Part shown: positions 24,686 through 33,917 of the stretch, in pieces
Position numbering within the stretch: position 1 is the stretch's first letter
How the letters are laid out: the number at the start of each line of letters is the position of its first letter
NCBI RefSeq assembly: GCF_014656295.1
Contig: NZ_BNCD01000009.1
Coordinates: 224,023-288,022, forward strand
Direction of reading: 5' to 3'
Length of the DNA: 64,000 bases
Origin: Streptomyces sulfonofaciens
Lineage (GTDB): Bacteria; Actinomycetota; Actinomycetes; Streptomycetales; Streptomycetaceae
Translations under genes and position numbers: made by a program
Notes under the pieces: model-generated
Told to the model about the DNA's origin: nothing
The model's input: the letters and a program-made list of their open reading frames with translations, nothing else
Database searches by the model: none

Positions 24686-27600
24686 GTGTCACGCCAGGTA
24701 CTGACGGTCGGCCCGGGACGGGCGGATGGCTATCCGACGATCGGCGAGGCCCTGGCCAGGGCACGGAGCGGCGCGGTGATCAGCGTCCTGCCGGGAACGT
24801 ACGCCGAGAACCTCACCATCACCACCCGCGTCACCATCGTCGCGGAGCAGGCCCGCGGCAGCGTCGAGATAGCGCCGCGCCGCGGCAGCGCCGTGACGCT
24901 CATGGCCGACGCGGTCGGGCTCACCGACCTGGTGCTGCGCGGCAGGGACGACGAGCTGCCCGTCGTCGACGCGCCCCGCGGGCAGCTCGCGATGGACGGC
25001 TGCGAGATCGCGGGCTCCGCCTGGACGGCCCTGCTGGCCCGCAGCAACGGTTCCGTGGCCATGCGGGACTGCCGGGTGGGCAACCGCGCGGGCGCGGGCG
25101 TGGTCGTCACGTCCGCCGTGGAGAGCTCCGTGGAGTCCTGCACGCTCGAACACTTCGGAACCTCCGGTGTGGTCGTCAGCGAGCAGGGCCGGGCCACGGT
25201 GCGGGGCTGCACCATCCGCGACGCGCGGGGCAACGGCGTGCTGGTCAACGGTGAGGCGCAGGCTTCCGTCGAGGACTGCGACATCTCCTCGACCGACAAA
25301 CCGGCCATCGCCCTGGAGGGCCACAGCACCACCCAGGTGCTGCGCACCGTCGTGAACGACGCCGACACCGGTGTGCACCTGAGCAGCGGGATCCGCAACA
25401 CGCTGGAGGACATCAGGGTCAGCGGCACCACGGGCCCGGGGATCGTGCTGAGCGGCGGTACGGACCCGCTGCTGCGCCGCTGCCGCACGGCCCGCACCAA
25501 GAGCCACGGCCTCGTGGTCGCCGATCAGTCGCGCGGCACCTTCGAGGACTGCTGGCTGGAGGGCGCCCAGGCACCCGCGCTGCGGGTGGGCGGCTCCGCC
25601 TCGCCCGTTCTGATCGGCCTCACGATCCGTGACTGCGAGGCGGACGCGGTGCTGCTGGAGGAGGAGTCGACGGCCGAGCTCGACCGGCTGGAGATCGTCG
25701 ACGCGGCGGGCGCGGGCCTGTCCGTGCGCACCGGCGCCAATCCGCTGGTGCGCAGGGCGCGCATCAGCGCGCCGGGCGGCCACGGGGTGGAGGTCGCCAA
25801 GGGCGGCCGGGGCAGGCTGGAGGACTGCGAGATCGACCGGGCCGGCGGCTCGGGCGTCCGCGTCGAGGAGGACGGCAACGTCTACGTCGGCGGCGGCACC
25901 ATCACCTCACCCGGTGCGAGCGGTCTGTCGGTAGGCCCCGAGGGGGCCCTGACGGCACGGGACTGCGTGCTCCAGGACGCCGCGGAGAACGGGGTCGGCG
26001 TGGACGAGCGGGGAGAGGCGACCGCCACCAGGATCCAGGTGCGCTCCAGTGCCCAGCACGGGGTGCTGATCGCCGACGGCGCCCGGGGGTCCTTCAACGC
26101 CTGCGAGATCAGCGGCAGCGGCAAGGACGGGTTCCGCATCGAGTCCACCGCGCCCGTCTCGGTCGTCAACTGCACCGCGCGGGACAACGCCGGCGGCGGC
26201 CTCATCCAGGCCAAGGTGGCCGACCGGGTCGCCGTCGAGGGCCTGACGAGCACCGGCAACGGGAAGCGGGACGCCTGGGGCCTCGGCGACGTCGAGGGCA
26301 CCGATCCGGCGGCCGCGCCCGGCATCGAGACCGACGACGCATGGCTCAACGGCGACGAGGGGCCGCTGGCCGAGCTGGACTCCCTCATCGGCCTGGAGAA
26401 CGTCAAGCACCAGGTCCGCACCCTGGTCAACCTGACCCAGCTCGCCCAGCGCCGCGCCCGGCTCGGGATGTCCGCACCGCCGATGAGCCGCCACCTGATC
26501 TTCGCGGGCCCGCCCGGCACCGGCAAGACCACCGTGGCCCGGCTGTTCGGCACCATCCTCGCCAGGCTGGGCGCCCTGCGCTCGGGGCACCTGGTGGAGG
26601 TGTCCCGGGCGGACCTGGTGGCGCAGGTCCTCGGCGGCACCGCCATCAAGACCACGGAGACCTTCCAGCGGGCGCTCGGCGGTGTGCTGTTCATCGACGA
26701 GGCGTACACCCTGCTCTCCGACGGCCGCGGTTCCGGGGCCGACTTCGGGCGGGAGGCGGTGGACACCCTGCTGAAGCTGATGGAGGACCACCGCGACGAC
26801 GTGGTCGTGGTGGCCGCCGGCTACTCCGCGGAGATGCAGTCCTTCCTGGCCTCCAACCCTGGCCTCGCCTCCCGCTTCTCCCGCACGGTGGAGTTCGAGA
26901 ACTACTCGGTGCCGGAACTCGTGGCGATCATGGAGAGCATGTGCGCCCAGCACCAGTACGAGCTGGAGGACACCACCCGCAAGGCGCTCACCGTCCACCT
27001 GGAGCGGATGCCGAAGGACGCGACCTTCGGCAACGGCCGGGCGGCCCGCCAGGTCTTCGAGGAGATGGTGGACCGGCAGGCGTTCCGGCTCGGCAGCATG
27101 ACGGACATGACCGAGCGCGACCTCAGGCTGCTGCTGCCCGAGGACGTCAGCGAGGCCGCCGCCGCGGCGGTGTCCGGGGAGCTCGGCGAGGGGCAGCAGG
27201 AGAGCGACCCGCTGGCCCGCCTCGACGACCTGGTGGGCCTCGCCGCCGTCAAACGGGACGTGACCGACCTGGTCAACCTCCTCTCGACGGCCAAGCGGCG
27301 GGAGGCCGCCGGGCTGCCCGCGCCGCGCATCAGCCACCACCTGGTCTTCACCGGGCCGCCCGGTACCGGCAAGACCACCGTGGCCCGTCTCTACGGTGAA
27401 CTGCTGGTGTCGCTCGGCGTGCTGCCCCGCGGCCAACTGGTCGAGGTCGCCCGCGCCGACCTGGTGGGCCGCTACATCGGTCACACCGCGCAGCTCACCC
27501 GCGAGGTCTTCGAGCGGGCCATCGGCGGGGTGCTGTTCGTCGACGAGGCGTACACCCTCACGCCCACGGGCTCCTCCGGCGGGTCCGACTTCGGCCAGGA

Positions 27601-28021
27601 GGCGGTGGACACGCTGCTGAAGCTGATGGAGGACCACCGCGACGAGGTGGTGGTCATCGTGGCCGGCTACACCGCGGAGATGGAGCGCTTCATGGCCTCC
27701 AACCCCGGTCTGTCGTCCCGGTTCTCGCGGCGGGTGGAGTTCGCCGACTACTCCTCCGACGAACTGGTCACCATCGTGCGGCAGCACGCCCTGGCGGCGG
27801 GCTACGAGTGCGCGACGGGCACCGGACAACTGCTGCGCGAGTACTTCGACACGCTGCCGCGGGACCGCTCGTTCGGCAACGCGCGCCTCGCCCGCCAGGT
27901 CCTGGAGGGCATGATGACCCGGCAGGCGGGCCGGCTCAGCGCGATGGCCGCGCCGGGTCTCGACGACCTGAGGACCCTGCTGCCCGAGGACGTGGCGCCG
28001 CGCGCGAACGCGGGGCGGTGA
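24686..28021 (+). CDS. Parallel beta-helix fused to two CbxX/EccA-type AAA ATPases
   Basis: 1111 residues. Residues ~1-540 are a right-handed parallel beta-helix with 22-24-residue coils (repeated patterns such as VxDCxISSTDKPAIALEG, GIVLSGGTDPLLRRCR). Two CbxX/CfqX-type AAA modules follow, each with Walker A GPPGTGKTTVARL (Lys614 and Lys896), Walker B LFIDEAYTL or LFVDEAYTL and an arginine finger in SRFSR. This AAA type is that of EccA, the cytosolic ESX ATPase that handles substrates. GTG start with AGGAGG seven bases upstream. It is the first gene of the ESX locus and has a stem-loop after its stop. The helix may be a substrate- or partner-recognition surface; this is inference. Confidence 0.88.
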   Translation: MSRQVLTVGPGRADGYPTIGEALARARSGAVISVLPGTYAENLTITTRVTIVAEQARGSVEIAPRRGSAVTLMADAVGLTDLVLRGRDDELPVVDAPRGQLAMDGCEIAGSAWTALLARSNGSVAMRDCRVGNRAGAGVVVTSAVESSVESCTLEHFGTSGVVVSEQGRATVRGCTIRDARGNGVLVNGEAQASVEDCDISSTDKPAIALEGHSTTQVLRTVVNDADTGVHLSSGIRNTLEDIRVSGTTGPGIVLSGGTDPLLRRCRTARTKSHGLVVADQSRGTFEDCWLEGAQAPALRVGGSASPVLIGLTIRDCEADAVLLEEESTAELDRLEIVDAAGAGLSVRTGANPLVRRARISAPGGHGVEVAKGGRGRLEDCEIDRAGGSGVRVEEDGNVYVGGGTITSPGASGLSVGPEGALTARDCVLQDAAENGVGVDERGEATATRIQVRSSAQHGVLIADGARGSFNACEISGSGKDGFRIESTAPVSVVNCTARDNAGGGLIQAKVADRVAVEGLTSTGNGKRDAWGLGDVEGTDPAAAPGIETDDAWLNGDEGPLAELDSLIGLENVKHQVRTLVNLTQLAQRRARLGMSAPPMSRHLIFAGPPGTGKTTVARLFGTILARLGALRSGHLVEVSRADLVAQVLGGTAIKTTETFQRALGGVLFIDEAYTLLSDGRGSGADFGREAVDTLLKLMEDHRDDVVVVAAGYSAEMQSFLASNPGLASRFSRTVEFENYSVPELVAIMESMCAQHQYELEDTTRKALTVHLERMPKDATFGNGRAARQVFEEMVDRQAFRLGSMTDMTERDLRLLLPEDVSEAAAAAVSGELGEGQQESDPLARLDDLVGLAAVKRDVTDLVNLLSTAKRREAAGLPAPRISHHLVFTGPPGTGKTTVARLYGELLVSLGVLPRGQLVEVARADLVGRYIGHTAQLTREVFERAIGGVLFVDEAYTLTPTGSSGGSDFGQEAVDTLLKLMEDHRDEVVVIVAGYTAEMERFMASNPGLSSRFSRRVEFADYSSDELVTIVRQHALAAGYECATGTGQLLREYFDTLPRDRSFGNARLARQVLEGMMTRQAGRLSAMAAPGLDDLRTLLPEDVAPRANAGR

Positions 28022-28030
28022 GGCCGCGGG

Positions 28031-28059
28031 CCGAGGCGGGCGGTGCGCCACCGCCTCGG
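28031..28059 (+). terminator. Stem-loop after the AAA gene
   Basis: CCGAGGCGG (28031-28039) pairs with CCGCCTCGG (28051-28059) around an 11-nt loop, beginning nine bases after the AAA stop codon. Confidence 0.5.
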
Positions 28060-28195
28060 GCGGGCGGTGCGCGCCGCGCCCGGTCGGCGGCCGGCGGCGC
28101 GTGCGGTCCGCGCGCCACCCGCCGGGGCGCAGCCTCTTCGCCGGGGGTGGGGAACTGCCCGAACGGCGCCCCGGCGGGGGGCCTAGGATGCCGCC

Positions 28196-29389
28196 ATGCG
28201 TGGTCCGACCCTCAAGTGCGCCCTTGCGGCCCTGCTCCCGTCGCTGCTAGCCACGACGATCGGCACCGCCGCGGTCGCGTCCGCCGCGCCGGAGGGCAGT
28301 GTGAAGCTGCCGGTCATGCCGTCCCGGCTGGACGCCGGCGACCCCTGCACCGGGGCGTCGGCCAAGGTGGCGTCCGCGGCGCCGTGGGAGCAGCGCAACC
28401 TCGAACTCCCCAGGACCTGGCAGTTCGCCGGCGGTGCCGGTGAGAAGGTGGCGGTCGTCGACACCGGGGTGTCCACGACGGCGCCGGCCCTGGCGGGGGC
28501 GGTCACCCCGGTCGGCGGCGCGGCGCAGGACTGCGTGGGGCACGGCACCTTCGTCGCCGGGCTGATCGCCGCCGCCCGGGTCGAGGGCGTCCACTTCGCG
28601 GGGGTGGCCCAGCGGGCGCGCATCCTTGCCGTGCGCGGCACGGACCAGCGGGGGAACGCCACCGCGGGCACCGTCGCGGCCGGCATCCGGGCCGCGGTGG
28701 ACGCCGGGGCCTCGGTCATCGACGTCTCGCCCGCCCTGACCGGGAACTCGGCGGAGCTGCGGTCCGCGGTCTCCTACGCCGCCGGGCACGACGCGCTCGT
28801 CGTGGCCGCCGCGGTGCCCGACCCCACCCGGGGTACCGGGGCGTCCGCGCCACCGCCGCGCGCCTACTGGCCGGCGGCGCAGCCCGGCGTGCTGTCCGTC
28901 GTCGACGTCGACCAGAACGGCGGGCGCCCGCGCGGCGCGCTCACCCCCCTCGGCGCCGACCTGGCGGCGCCCGGTGTCGGTGTGATCGGCGTCGGCCCCA
29001 CGGGCAAGGGCCACTTCATCGGGTCCGGCGCGTCGCTCGCCGCCGCCTACGTGGCGGGCACCGCCGCCCTCGTACGGTCGGCGTACCCCCGGCTGACCGC
29101 GGCCGAGACCGCACGGCGGCTGACCACCGCCGCCTATCCGGCCCCCGTGCCACGGCTCGACCCGTACGCGTCCGTCACCTCGGTGGGCGACTCGGCCGCG
29201 CACCACTCCGCGGGGGCGGCGCGGCACGCCGCTCCGGTCAGCCTGCCGTCGTCCGCCGCGGGGGACCGTGCGACCCGTCGGGCGCTGCTGCTGGCCGCGC
29301 TCGGGGCCGCCGTGGTCCTGCTGGTGGGCTGGGCCTCGGTCATCGTGCCGCGCGGCCGGGCCCGCGGCTGGCGCCCGGCGCGCGACTGA
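28196..29389 (+). CDS. mycP: Mycosin-type subtilisin protease of the ESX system
   Basis: 397 residues. A signal peptide ends near residue 32. The subtilisin triad is Asp89 (VAVVDTGV), His116 (CVGHGTFVAG) and Ser280 (GSGASLAAAYVAG). A C-terminal hydrophobic helix (ALLLAALGAAVVLLVGWASVIV) with a basic tail anchors it, the topology of MycP, which stabilises and processes ESX complexes outside the membrane. The oxyanion-hole Asn expected after VVAAA is not seen (the segment reads AVPDPTRG), so activity could be weakened. AGGA lies about seven bases before the ATG. It is convergent with eccC. Confidence 0.9.
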   Translation: MRGPTLKCALAALLPSLLATTIGTAAVASAAPEGSVKLPVMPSRLDAGDPCTGASAKVASAAPWEQRNLELPRTWQFAGGAGEKVAVVDTGVSTTAPALAGAVTPVGGAAQDCVGHGTFVAGLIAAARVEGVHFAGVAQRARILAVRGTDQRGNATAGTVAAGIRAAVDAGASVIDVSPALTGNSAELRSAVSYAAGHDALVVAAAVPDPTRGTGASAPPPRAYWPAAQPGVLSVVDVDQNGGRPRGALTPLGADLAAPGVGVIGVGPTGKGHFIGSGASLAAAYVAGTAALVRSAYPRLTAAETARRLTTAAYPAPVPRLDPYASVTSVGDSAAHHSAGAARHAAPVSLPSSAAGDRATRRALLLAALGAAVVLLVGWASVIVPRGRARGWRPARD

Positions 29390-29402
29390 GCCGAGGCCCC
29401 CG

Positions 29403-29424
29403 CCCGGTTCGGGCCCGAACCGGG
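29403..29424 (+). terminator. 22-bp palindrome after mycP
   Basis: A perfect 22-bp palindrome (arm CCCGGTTCGGG) starts 14 bases after the mycP stop and could form a terminator hairpin or cruciform. Confidence 0.55.
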
Positions 29425-29568
29425 CCGGGCCCGAACGGGGCCGGAACCCTCCGCGCACCCACCGCACAGGCCCACCGGACGCACGCACCGACACGCCCAC
29501 CGAACGCACACACCGGACGCGCACACCGGACGCGCACACGGCGGGCAGCACGCAGGACGCGGCACCGC

Positions 29569-29687
29569 GGGAAGCGGGAAGCGGGAAGCGGGAAGCTGGA
29601 AGCGGGAAGCTGGAAGCGGGAAGCTGGAAGCGGGAAGCTGGAAGCGGGAAGCTGGAAGCGGCACACGGCACACGGCACACGGGAAGC
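29569..29687. repeat. Heptanucleotide tandem array, 17 units
   Basis: Consecutive 7-base units with no gaps: GGGAAGC four times, then TGGAAGC alternating with GGGAAGC through 29659, then GGCACAC three times (29660-29680) and a last GGGAAGC. One strand is purine-rich (G/A) over most of the length. Non-coding minisatellite. Confidence 0.9.
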
Positions 29688-29715
29688 GATCGCAGGACGC
29701 AGCACGCCCGACGCA

Positions 29716-29751
29716 GGACGCCGCCGCCGTGAGGTCACGGCGGCGGCGTCC
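29716..29751 (-). terminator. 17-bp stem terminator of eccC
   Basis: A 17-bp stem (29716-29732 with 29735-29751) with only GG between the arms follows the eccC stop codon on the minus strand by 20 bases. Confidence 0.75.
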
Positions 29752-29770
29752 CCCGGTGGGTGGGCCCGGG

Positions 29771-32700
29771 TCACACCCCGTCGGCCGGGGCCTCCAGCAG
29801 TGCGGTCTGGATCAGGGTCGCCTTGCGGCGTGCGATGTACTGTCCCCGGCCCGCGGGCAGGTTGCGCGGCTTGGTGTTGCCGAAGACATAGCCCTCCGAC
29901 GGCGGGCAGGACATCAGCAGACCCGGTGTGTTCACCTCGTCGAGGCGCCGAAGCAACTGGTCGTTGAGGCCGCGTCCCGCGCCGGTGGCCGAGCGCACCA
30001 CCACCATGTGCAGGCCCACCTCGTGGCCGAGGGCCAGGTACTCGAAGAGCGGCGCGAAGGGGTGGTCGAAGGCGTTGCCGCCGCCGATCATGTCGTAGTC
30101 GTCGGCCAGGACGAACAGCCGGGGGCCGTTCCACCAGTCGGCCTGCCGCATCCGGGCGGGGGTGATGTCCTGGCCGGGCAGCCGGGTCTTCAGGGCCCGT
30201 GCCGAACCGCCCACCAGCTCCCGCAGCGCGTCCAGGGACACCGCGTGCCCGAGCCGGTACTCCTGGGGCACCGCCTCCACCAGCTCGCGCCGGTAGTCCA
30301 CCACCAGGACGCGGGCCTCGGCCGCGGTGTACCGGGCGGTGATCGCCGCGGCGGCCAGGCGCAGCAGGTTGGTCTTGCCGCTCTCGGTGTCGCCGACCGC
30401 GACCAGGTGGGGCGTGCGGCTGAAGTCGTGCCAGACCGGGGAGAGCGACTCCTCGTCGAGTCCTATCGCCACGCGCAGCCCGTCCCCGAGCTCCGCCTGC
30501 GGCAGCTCGGCGGCGGGCAGCCGGTGCGGCAGCATCCGCACCTGCGGGGCGGCGGGCGCGGACCAGTGTCCGGCGACCTGCTCCACCATGTGGGCCACCC
30601 CGTCGGTGAGGTCCTGCGCGCTCTCCCGGCCGTCGATGCGCGGCAGCGCCGACAGGAAGTGCAGCTTGCCCTCGACGGTCAGGCCGCGGCCGGGGCTGCG
30701 GGGCACGGTGGCCGCCTTGCGGATGTCGACCACCGAATCCATGGTGTCGCCGAGCCGCAGTTCGAGTCGGGTGGCGAGCTGGTCGCGCACCTGCGCCGAC
30801 ATCTCCATCCACCGTGCCGCGGCGATGACCAGGTGGATGCCGTAGTTCAGGCCGCGTGCCGCCAGTTGGTTGAAGGCGGGCACGAGGGCGTCGAAGTCCT
30901 GGCGGAGGGTGGCCCAGCCGTCCACCACCAGGAAGACGTCCCCGTGCGGCTCGTCGGCGAACTCACCGGCCGCGCGGCGCCTGCGGTACGTGGCCATCGA
31001 GTCGATGTTGTGGTCGAGGAAGAGCTGCTCCCGGTGCGTGAGGACGGCGTTGACCTCGGCCACCGTGCGGCTGATCCGCTCGCTGTCCAGTCGTGCCGCC
31101 ACCCCGCCGACGTGCGGCAGCCCGGCCAGTGCGGCCAGCGTGCCGCCGCCGAAGTCCAGGCAGTAGAACTGCACCTCGCGCGGGGTGTGGGTGAGCGCGA
31201 GGGAGGTGATCAGGGTGCGCAGCACGGTCGACTTGCCGCTCTGCGAACCACCGGCGACACCCAGGTGCCCGCCGCCCCCGGACAGGTCCACCACCAGCGG
31301 CTCGCGCCGCTGCTCGAACGGCTTGTCCACCAGGCCGACGGGCACCCGCAGTTGCCCCGAGCCAGGCCACCCGGTGGCGGTCAGCCCGCGCTCCGGGTGC
31401 GCGGCGAGGCCCGGCAGCAGCGCGTCCAGGGCGGGCGGCAGGTCCAGCGGCGGCAGCCACACCTCGTGGGCGGGCGGTCCCGAGTCGCGCAGCCGGTCGA
31501 GCGCCACCGACAGCAGCGAAGGGCCGCCCTCGGTCTCCTCCTCGGCCGGCTCCGGGTTCGGAAGCTGTGCGGGGGCCCGGGGCACCACGTAGTCCGCGGT
31601 CCACGGCACCACCTGGCTGGCCACCCTGGCCTGCGCCACCGCACCGCGCCGGCGCCGGTAGCCACCCGAGACGTACGCCGCCCGGAACCGGGTCAGCGCC
31701 TCGACACCGCTCTTGAGGTAGCCGCTGCCGGGCTGGGAGGGCAACTGGTAGGCGTCCGGCACGCCCAGCACGCCCCGGCTCTCCATGGCCGAGAAGGTGC
31801 GCAGGCCGATGCGGTACGAGAGGTGGCTCTCCAGTTGGTGCATGCGGCCCTCGTCGAGCCGCTGCGAGGCGAGCAGCAGGTGCACCCCGAGGGAACGGCC
31901 GAGCCGGCCGATCATCACGAACAGGTCCATGAACTCCCGGTGCGCGGCGAGCAGCTCGCTGAACTCGTCGACCACCACGAACAGGCTCGGCAGCGGCGCG
32001 AGCGGGGTGCCCGCCGCGCGCGCCTTCTCGTACTCCAGGGCCGAGCTGTAGTTGCCGGCCGCCCGCAGCAGTTCCTGACGGCGTATCAGCTCACCGTGCA
32101 GGGCGTCCTGCATGCGCTCCACCAGGGCCACCTCCTCGGACAGGTTGGTGATCACCGCCGAGGTGTGCGGCAGCTCGTCGAGCCCCAGGAAGGTGGCGCC
32201 GCCCTTGAAGTCCACGAGGACGAAGTTCAGGGTCTCCGAGGAGTTCGTCAGCGCGAGGGCCAGCACCAGGGTGCGCAGCAGCTCGCTCTTGCCGGAGCCG
32301 GTCGCCCCGATCAGCATGCCGTGCGGGCCCATGCCGCCCTCGGCGGACTCCTTGATGTCCAGCTCCACCGGCAGCCCGTCGGCGCCCACGGCGACCGGTA
32401 CCCGCAGCCGGGCGGCCGCGGTGCTGCGCTTCCACAGCGTGGCCGGATCGTGGCGGTACAGGTCGGGGATGCCGAGCAGGGTCGTCAGCTCCACGTCGGT
32501 GGCCAGCGGCTCCGCGGCGTCCGCGGACAGGCCCATCCGGTACGGCGACACCATCCTGGCCAGCGCCTGGGCGCCGGCCCGGCCCATGGTGTCGGGCCGG
32601 CCGAGCACGGTCGTCTGCTCCTTGCGCGTGCGGTCGGTGCGCACCAGCCTGAGGGCGTTCGGCTGGACGTCGAGCCGCAGGGTGGTGCGTCCCGGCCGCC

Positions 32701-33748
32701 AGGTCAGCGCCCCGGACAGGTCGATCACCACCGAGTTGCGAAAGCCTGGGCCGTCCAGGCGGTGGCCGGCGGGCACGGTGACGCCGTCCACCACGATCAC
32801 GGTGAAGGGCTCCTCCCGGCCCGGCAGCTCCTCGGGATCGAAGACCGGCCGTTCCCCGAACTCCGCGCCGAGCAGGTCCTCCAGGTCGTTGAAGGCCGAC
32901 GCGATCATCCTGGCGGGACCCGCACCGTCCTGCTCCTGCGGGTGCAGGCTGTGCGGCAGCCACTTGGCCCACTCCCAGTCCGCGCGCCGCTCGTCGGCCA
33001 CGCACAGCGCGATCCACAGCTCGTCCGGCGCGTGGAACAGCGCGAGCTGGCACAGCGCGGCACGCACCAGGCTCCTGGCCGCCGCCTCGTCGCCGCGCAG
33101 CAGCACCCGGGAGAACGACCGCAGGTACAGCGCGATCGGCTGGTCGGGCACGGTGCTGTAGGCCCGGACGAACCGCCGCAGGGCGTGGGCGGACAGCGGG
33201 TCGAGGTCCTCCACCGGCTTGGTGGAGAGCGGGGTCAGCCGCATGCCCAGTTGCTGGTCCCCGACCGCGACCCGGACCTCGGCGAAGTCCTCGTCCTTGG
33301 CGCGGCGCTCCCACAACCGGGTGGTGCGCACCATGGAGCGCAGCGCGACGGGATCCGGGTGGCGCCAGCCGAGCGCCGTCTGCTGTTCCATCACCGCCCT
33401 GTGCACGCGGCCACGGGTCTGGGAGAGGTACCGCAGATAATCCCGGCGTTCCCCGACCAGCCGCTGTTTGCGTTCACCGCTCTTGCGCATGACCTGGCCC
33501 ACGAGCATGGCCACGGCGGCGAGAACCAGAACACCGAATGCCATGTAGGTGAACACGCCGCCGCCGCCGGGGCGGAGAAACATCAGCATCATGGAGAGGG
33601 ACATCATCGCCATTGGCAGATACGTCCAGACGGCGGAATTGTCCGGCACGGTCTCCGGCAGCGTCGGCGGCTCCTGCAGGCTCAGTTCTCCTTCCGGCAT
33701 CTCCGGGCCGCGACGACGGGCTGGGCGGCGGAACAGGACAACACTCAA
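29771..33748 (-). CDS. eccC: ESX secretion ATPase EccC
   Basis: 1325 residues, the fused FtsK/SpoIIIE motor of type VII secretion. Two membrane helices lie near residues 41-85 (VWTYLPMAMMSLSMMLMFL; FTYMAFGVLVLAAVAML). Three ATPase domains follow, with P-loops GATGSGKSE (Lys487), GGSQSGKST (Lys839) and GDTESGKTN (Lys1125). The first has an intact Walker B (SLFVVVDEFSEL); the second (VFLVVDGWATL) and third lack the usual Glu, as is normal for EccC. The motor binds Esx pairs and drives export. Start is TTG at 33748 with AGGGAG about eight bases upstream. It is divergent from eccD. Confidence 0.95.
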   Translation of the reverse strand: MSVVLFRRPARRRGPEMPEGELSLQEPPTLPETVPDNSAVWTYLPMAMMSLSMMLMFLRPGGGGVFTYMAFGVLVLAAVAMLVGQVMRKSGERKQRLVGERRDYLRYLSQTRGRVHRAVMEQQTALGWRHPDPVALRSMVRTTRLWERRAKDEDFAEVRVAVGDQQLGMRLTPLSTKPVEDLDPLSAHALRRFVRAYSTVPDQPIALYLRSFSRVLLRGDEAAARSLVRAALCQLALFHAPDELWIALCVADERRADWEWAKWLPHSLHPQEQDGAGPARMIASAFNDLEDLLGAEFGERPVFDPEELPGREEPFTVIVVDGVTVPAGHRLDGPGFRNSVVIDLSGALTWRPGRTTLRLDVQPNALRLVRTDRTRKEQTTVLGRPDTMGRAGAQALARMVSPYRMGLSADAAEPLATDVELTTLLGIPDLYRHDPATLWKRSTAAARLRVPVAVGADGLPVELDIKESAEGGMGPHGMLIGATGSGKSELLRTLVLALALTNSSETLNFVLVDFKGGATFLGLDELPHTSAVITNLSEEVALVERMQDALHGELIRRQELLRAAGNYSSALEYEKARAAGTPLAPLPSLFVVVDEFSELLAAHREFMDLFVMIGRLGRSLGVHLLLASQRLDEGRMHQLESHLSYRIGLRTFSAMESRGVLGVPDAYQLPSQPGSGYLKSGVEALTRFRAAYVSGGYRRRRGAVAQARVASQVVPWTADYVVPRAPAQLPNPEPAEEETEGGPSLLSVALDRLRDSGPPAHEVWLPPLDLPPALDALLPGLAAHPERGLTATGWPGSGQLRVPVGLVDKPFEQRREPLVVDLSGGGGHLGVAGGSQSGKSTVLRTLITSLALTHTPREVQFYCLDFGGGTLAALAGLPHVGGVAARLDSERISRTVAEVNAVLTHREQLFLDHNIDSMATYRRRRAAGEFADEPHGDVFLVVDGWATLRQDFDALVPAFNQLAARGLNYGIHLVIAAARWMEMSAQVRDQLATRLELRLGDTMDSVVDIRKAATVPRSPGRGLTVEGKLHFLSALPRIDGRESAQDLTDGVAHMVEQVAGHWSAPAAPQVRMLPHRLPAAELPQAELGDGLRVAIGLDEESLSPVWHDFSRTPHLVAVGDTESGKTNLLRLAAAAITARYTAAEARVLVVDYRRELVEAVPQEYRLGHAVSLDALRELVGGSARALKTRLPGQDITPARMRQADWWNGPRLFVLADDYDMIGGGNAFDHPFAPLFEYLALGHEVGLHMVVVRSATGAGRGLNDQLLRRLDEVNTPGLLMSCPPSEGYVFGNTKPRNLPAGRGQYIARRKATLIQTALLEAPADGV

Positions 33749-33917
33749 CTAACCGGCTCCCTTTCGGCGGATCTGCCGCCCACTGATTGTCTGGCGAGGC
33801 CGTGAAGAAGAAACAAGGGCCGGTTTCCGGCCACGGACGGCATCTGTAGTCTGCATCCCACCCCCACCCGCTTCCAAGCGGATCCTGTGCTCTTCAGGGA
33901 AAGTGTGAGTCCCCACC
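33749..33917. promoter_or_regulatory. Divergent eccC/eccD promoter region
   Basis: 169 bases separate the oppositely oriented starts. On the minus strand a TTGTTT and a GACAAT 19 bases apart are a weak promoter candidate for eccC; on the plus strand TGTAGTCT near 33846 may be part of an eccD -10. None matches consensus well. Confidence 0.3.

Larger units (their letters stand above)
29390..29770. other. Repeat-rich gap between convergent mycP and eccC
   Basis: 381 bases without a gene. It holds the palindrome at 29403, loose CACCGGACGCG direct repeats (about 29506-29541), a 17-unit heptanucleotide array (29569-29687) and the eccC terminator (29716-29751). Confidence 0.7.

Noticed and set aside
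29569..29687. CRISPR array
   Set aside because: Units are 7 bases with no spacers and no cas genes nearby.
29729..33805. Long plus-strand open frame opposite eccC
   Set aside because: Arg/Gly/Gln/His-rich translation without motifs, typical of the antisense of a high-GC gene; eccC motifs are unambiguous on the other strand.
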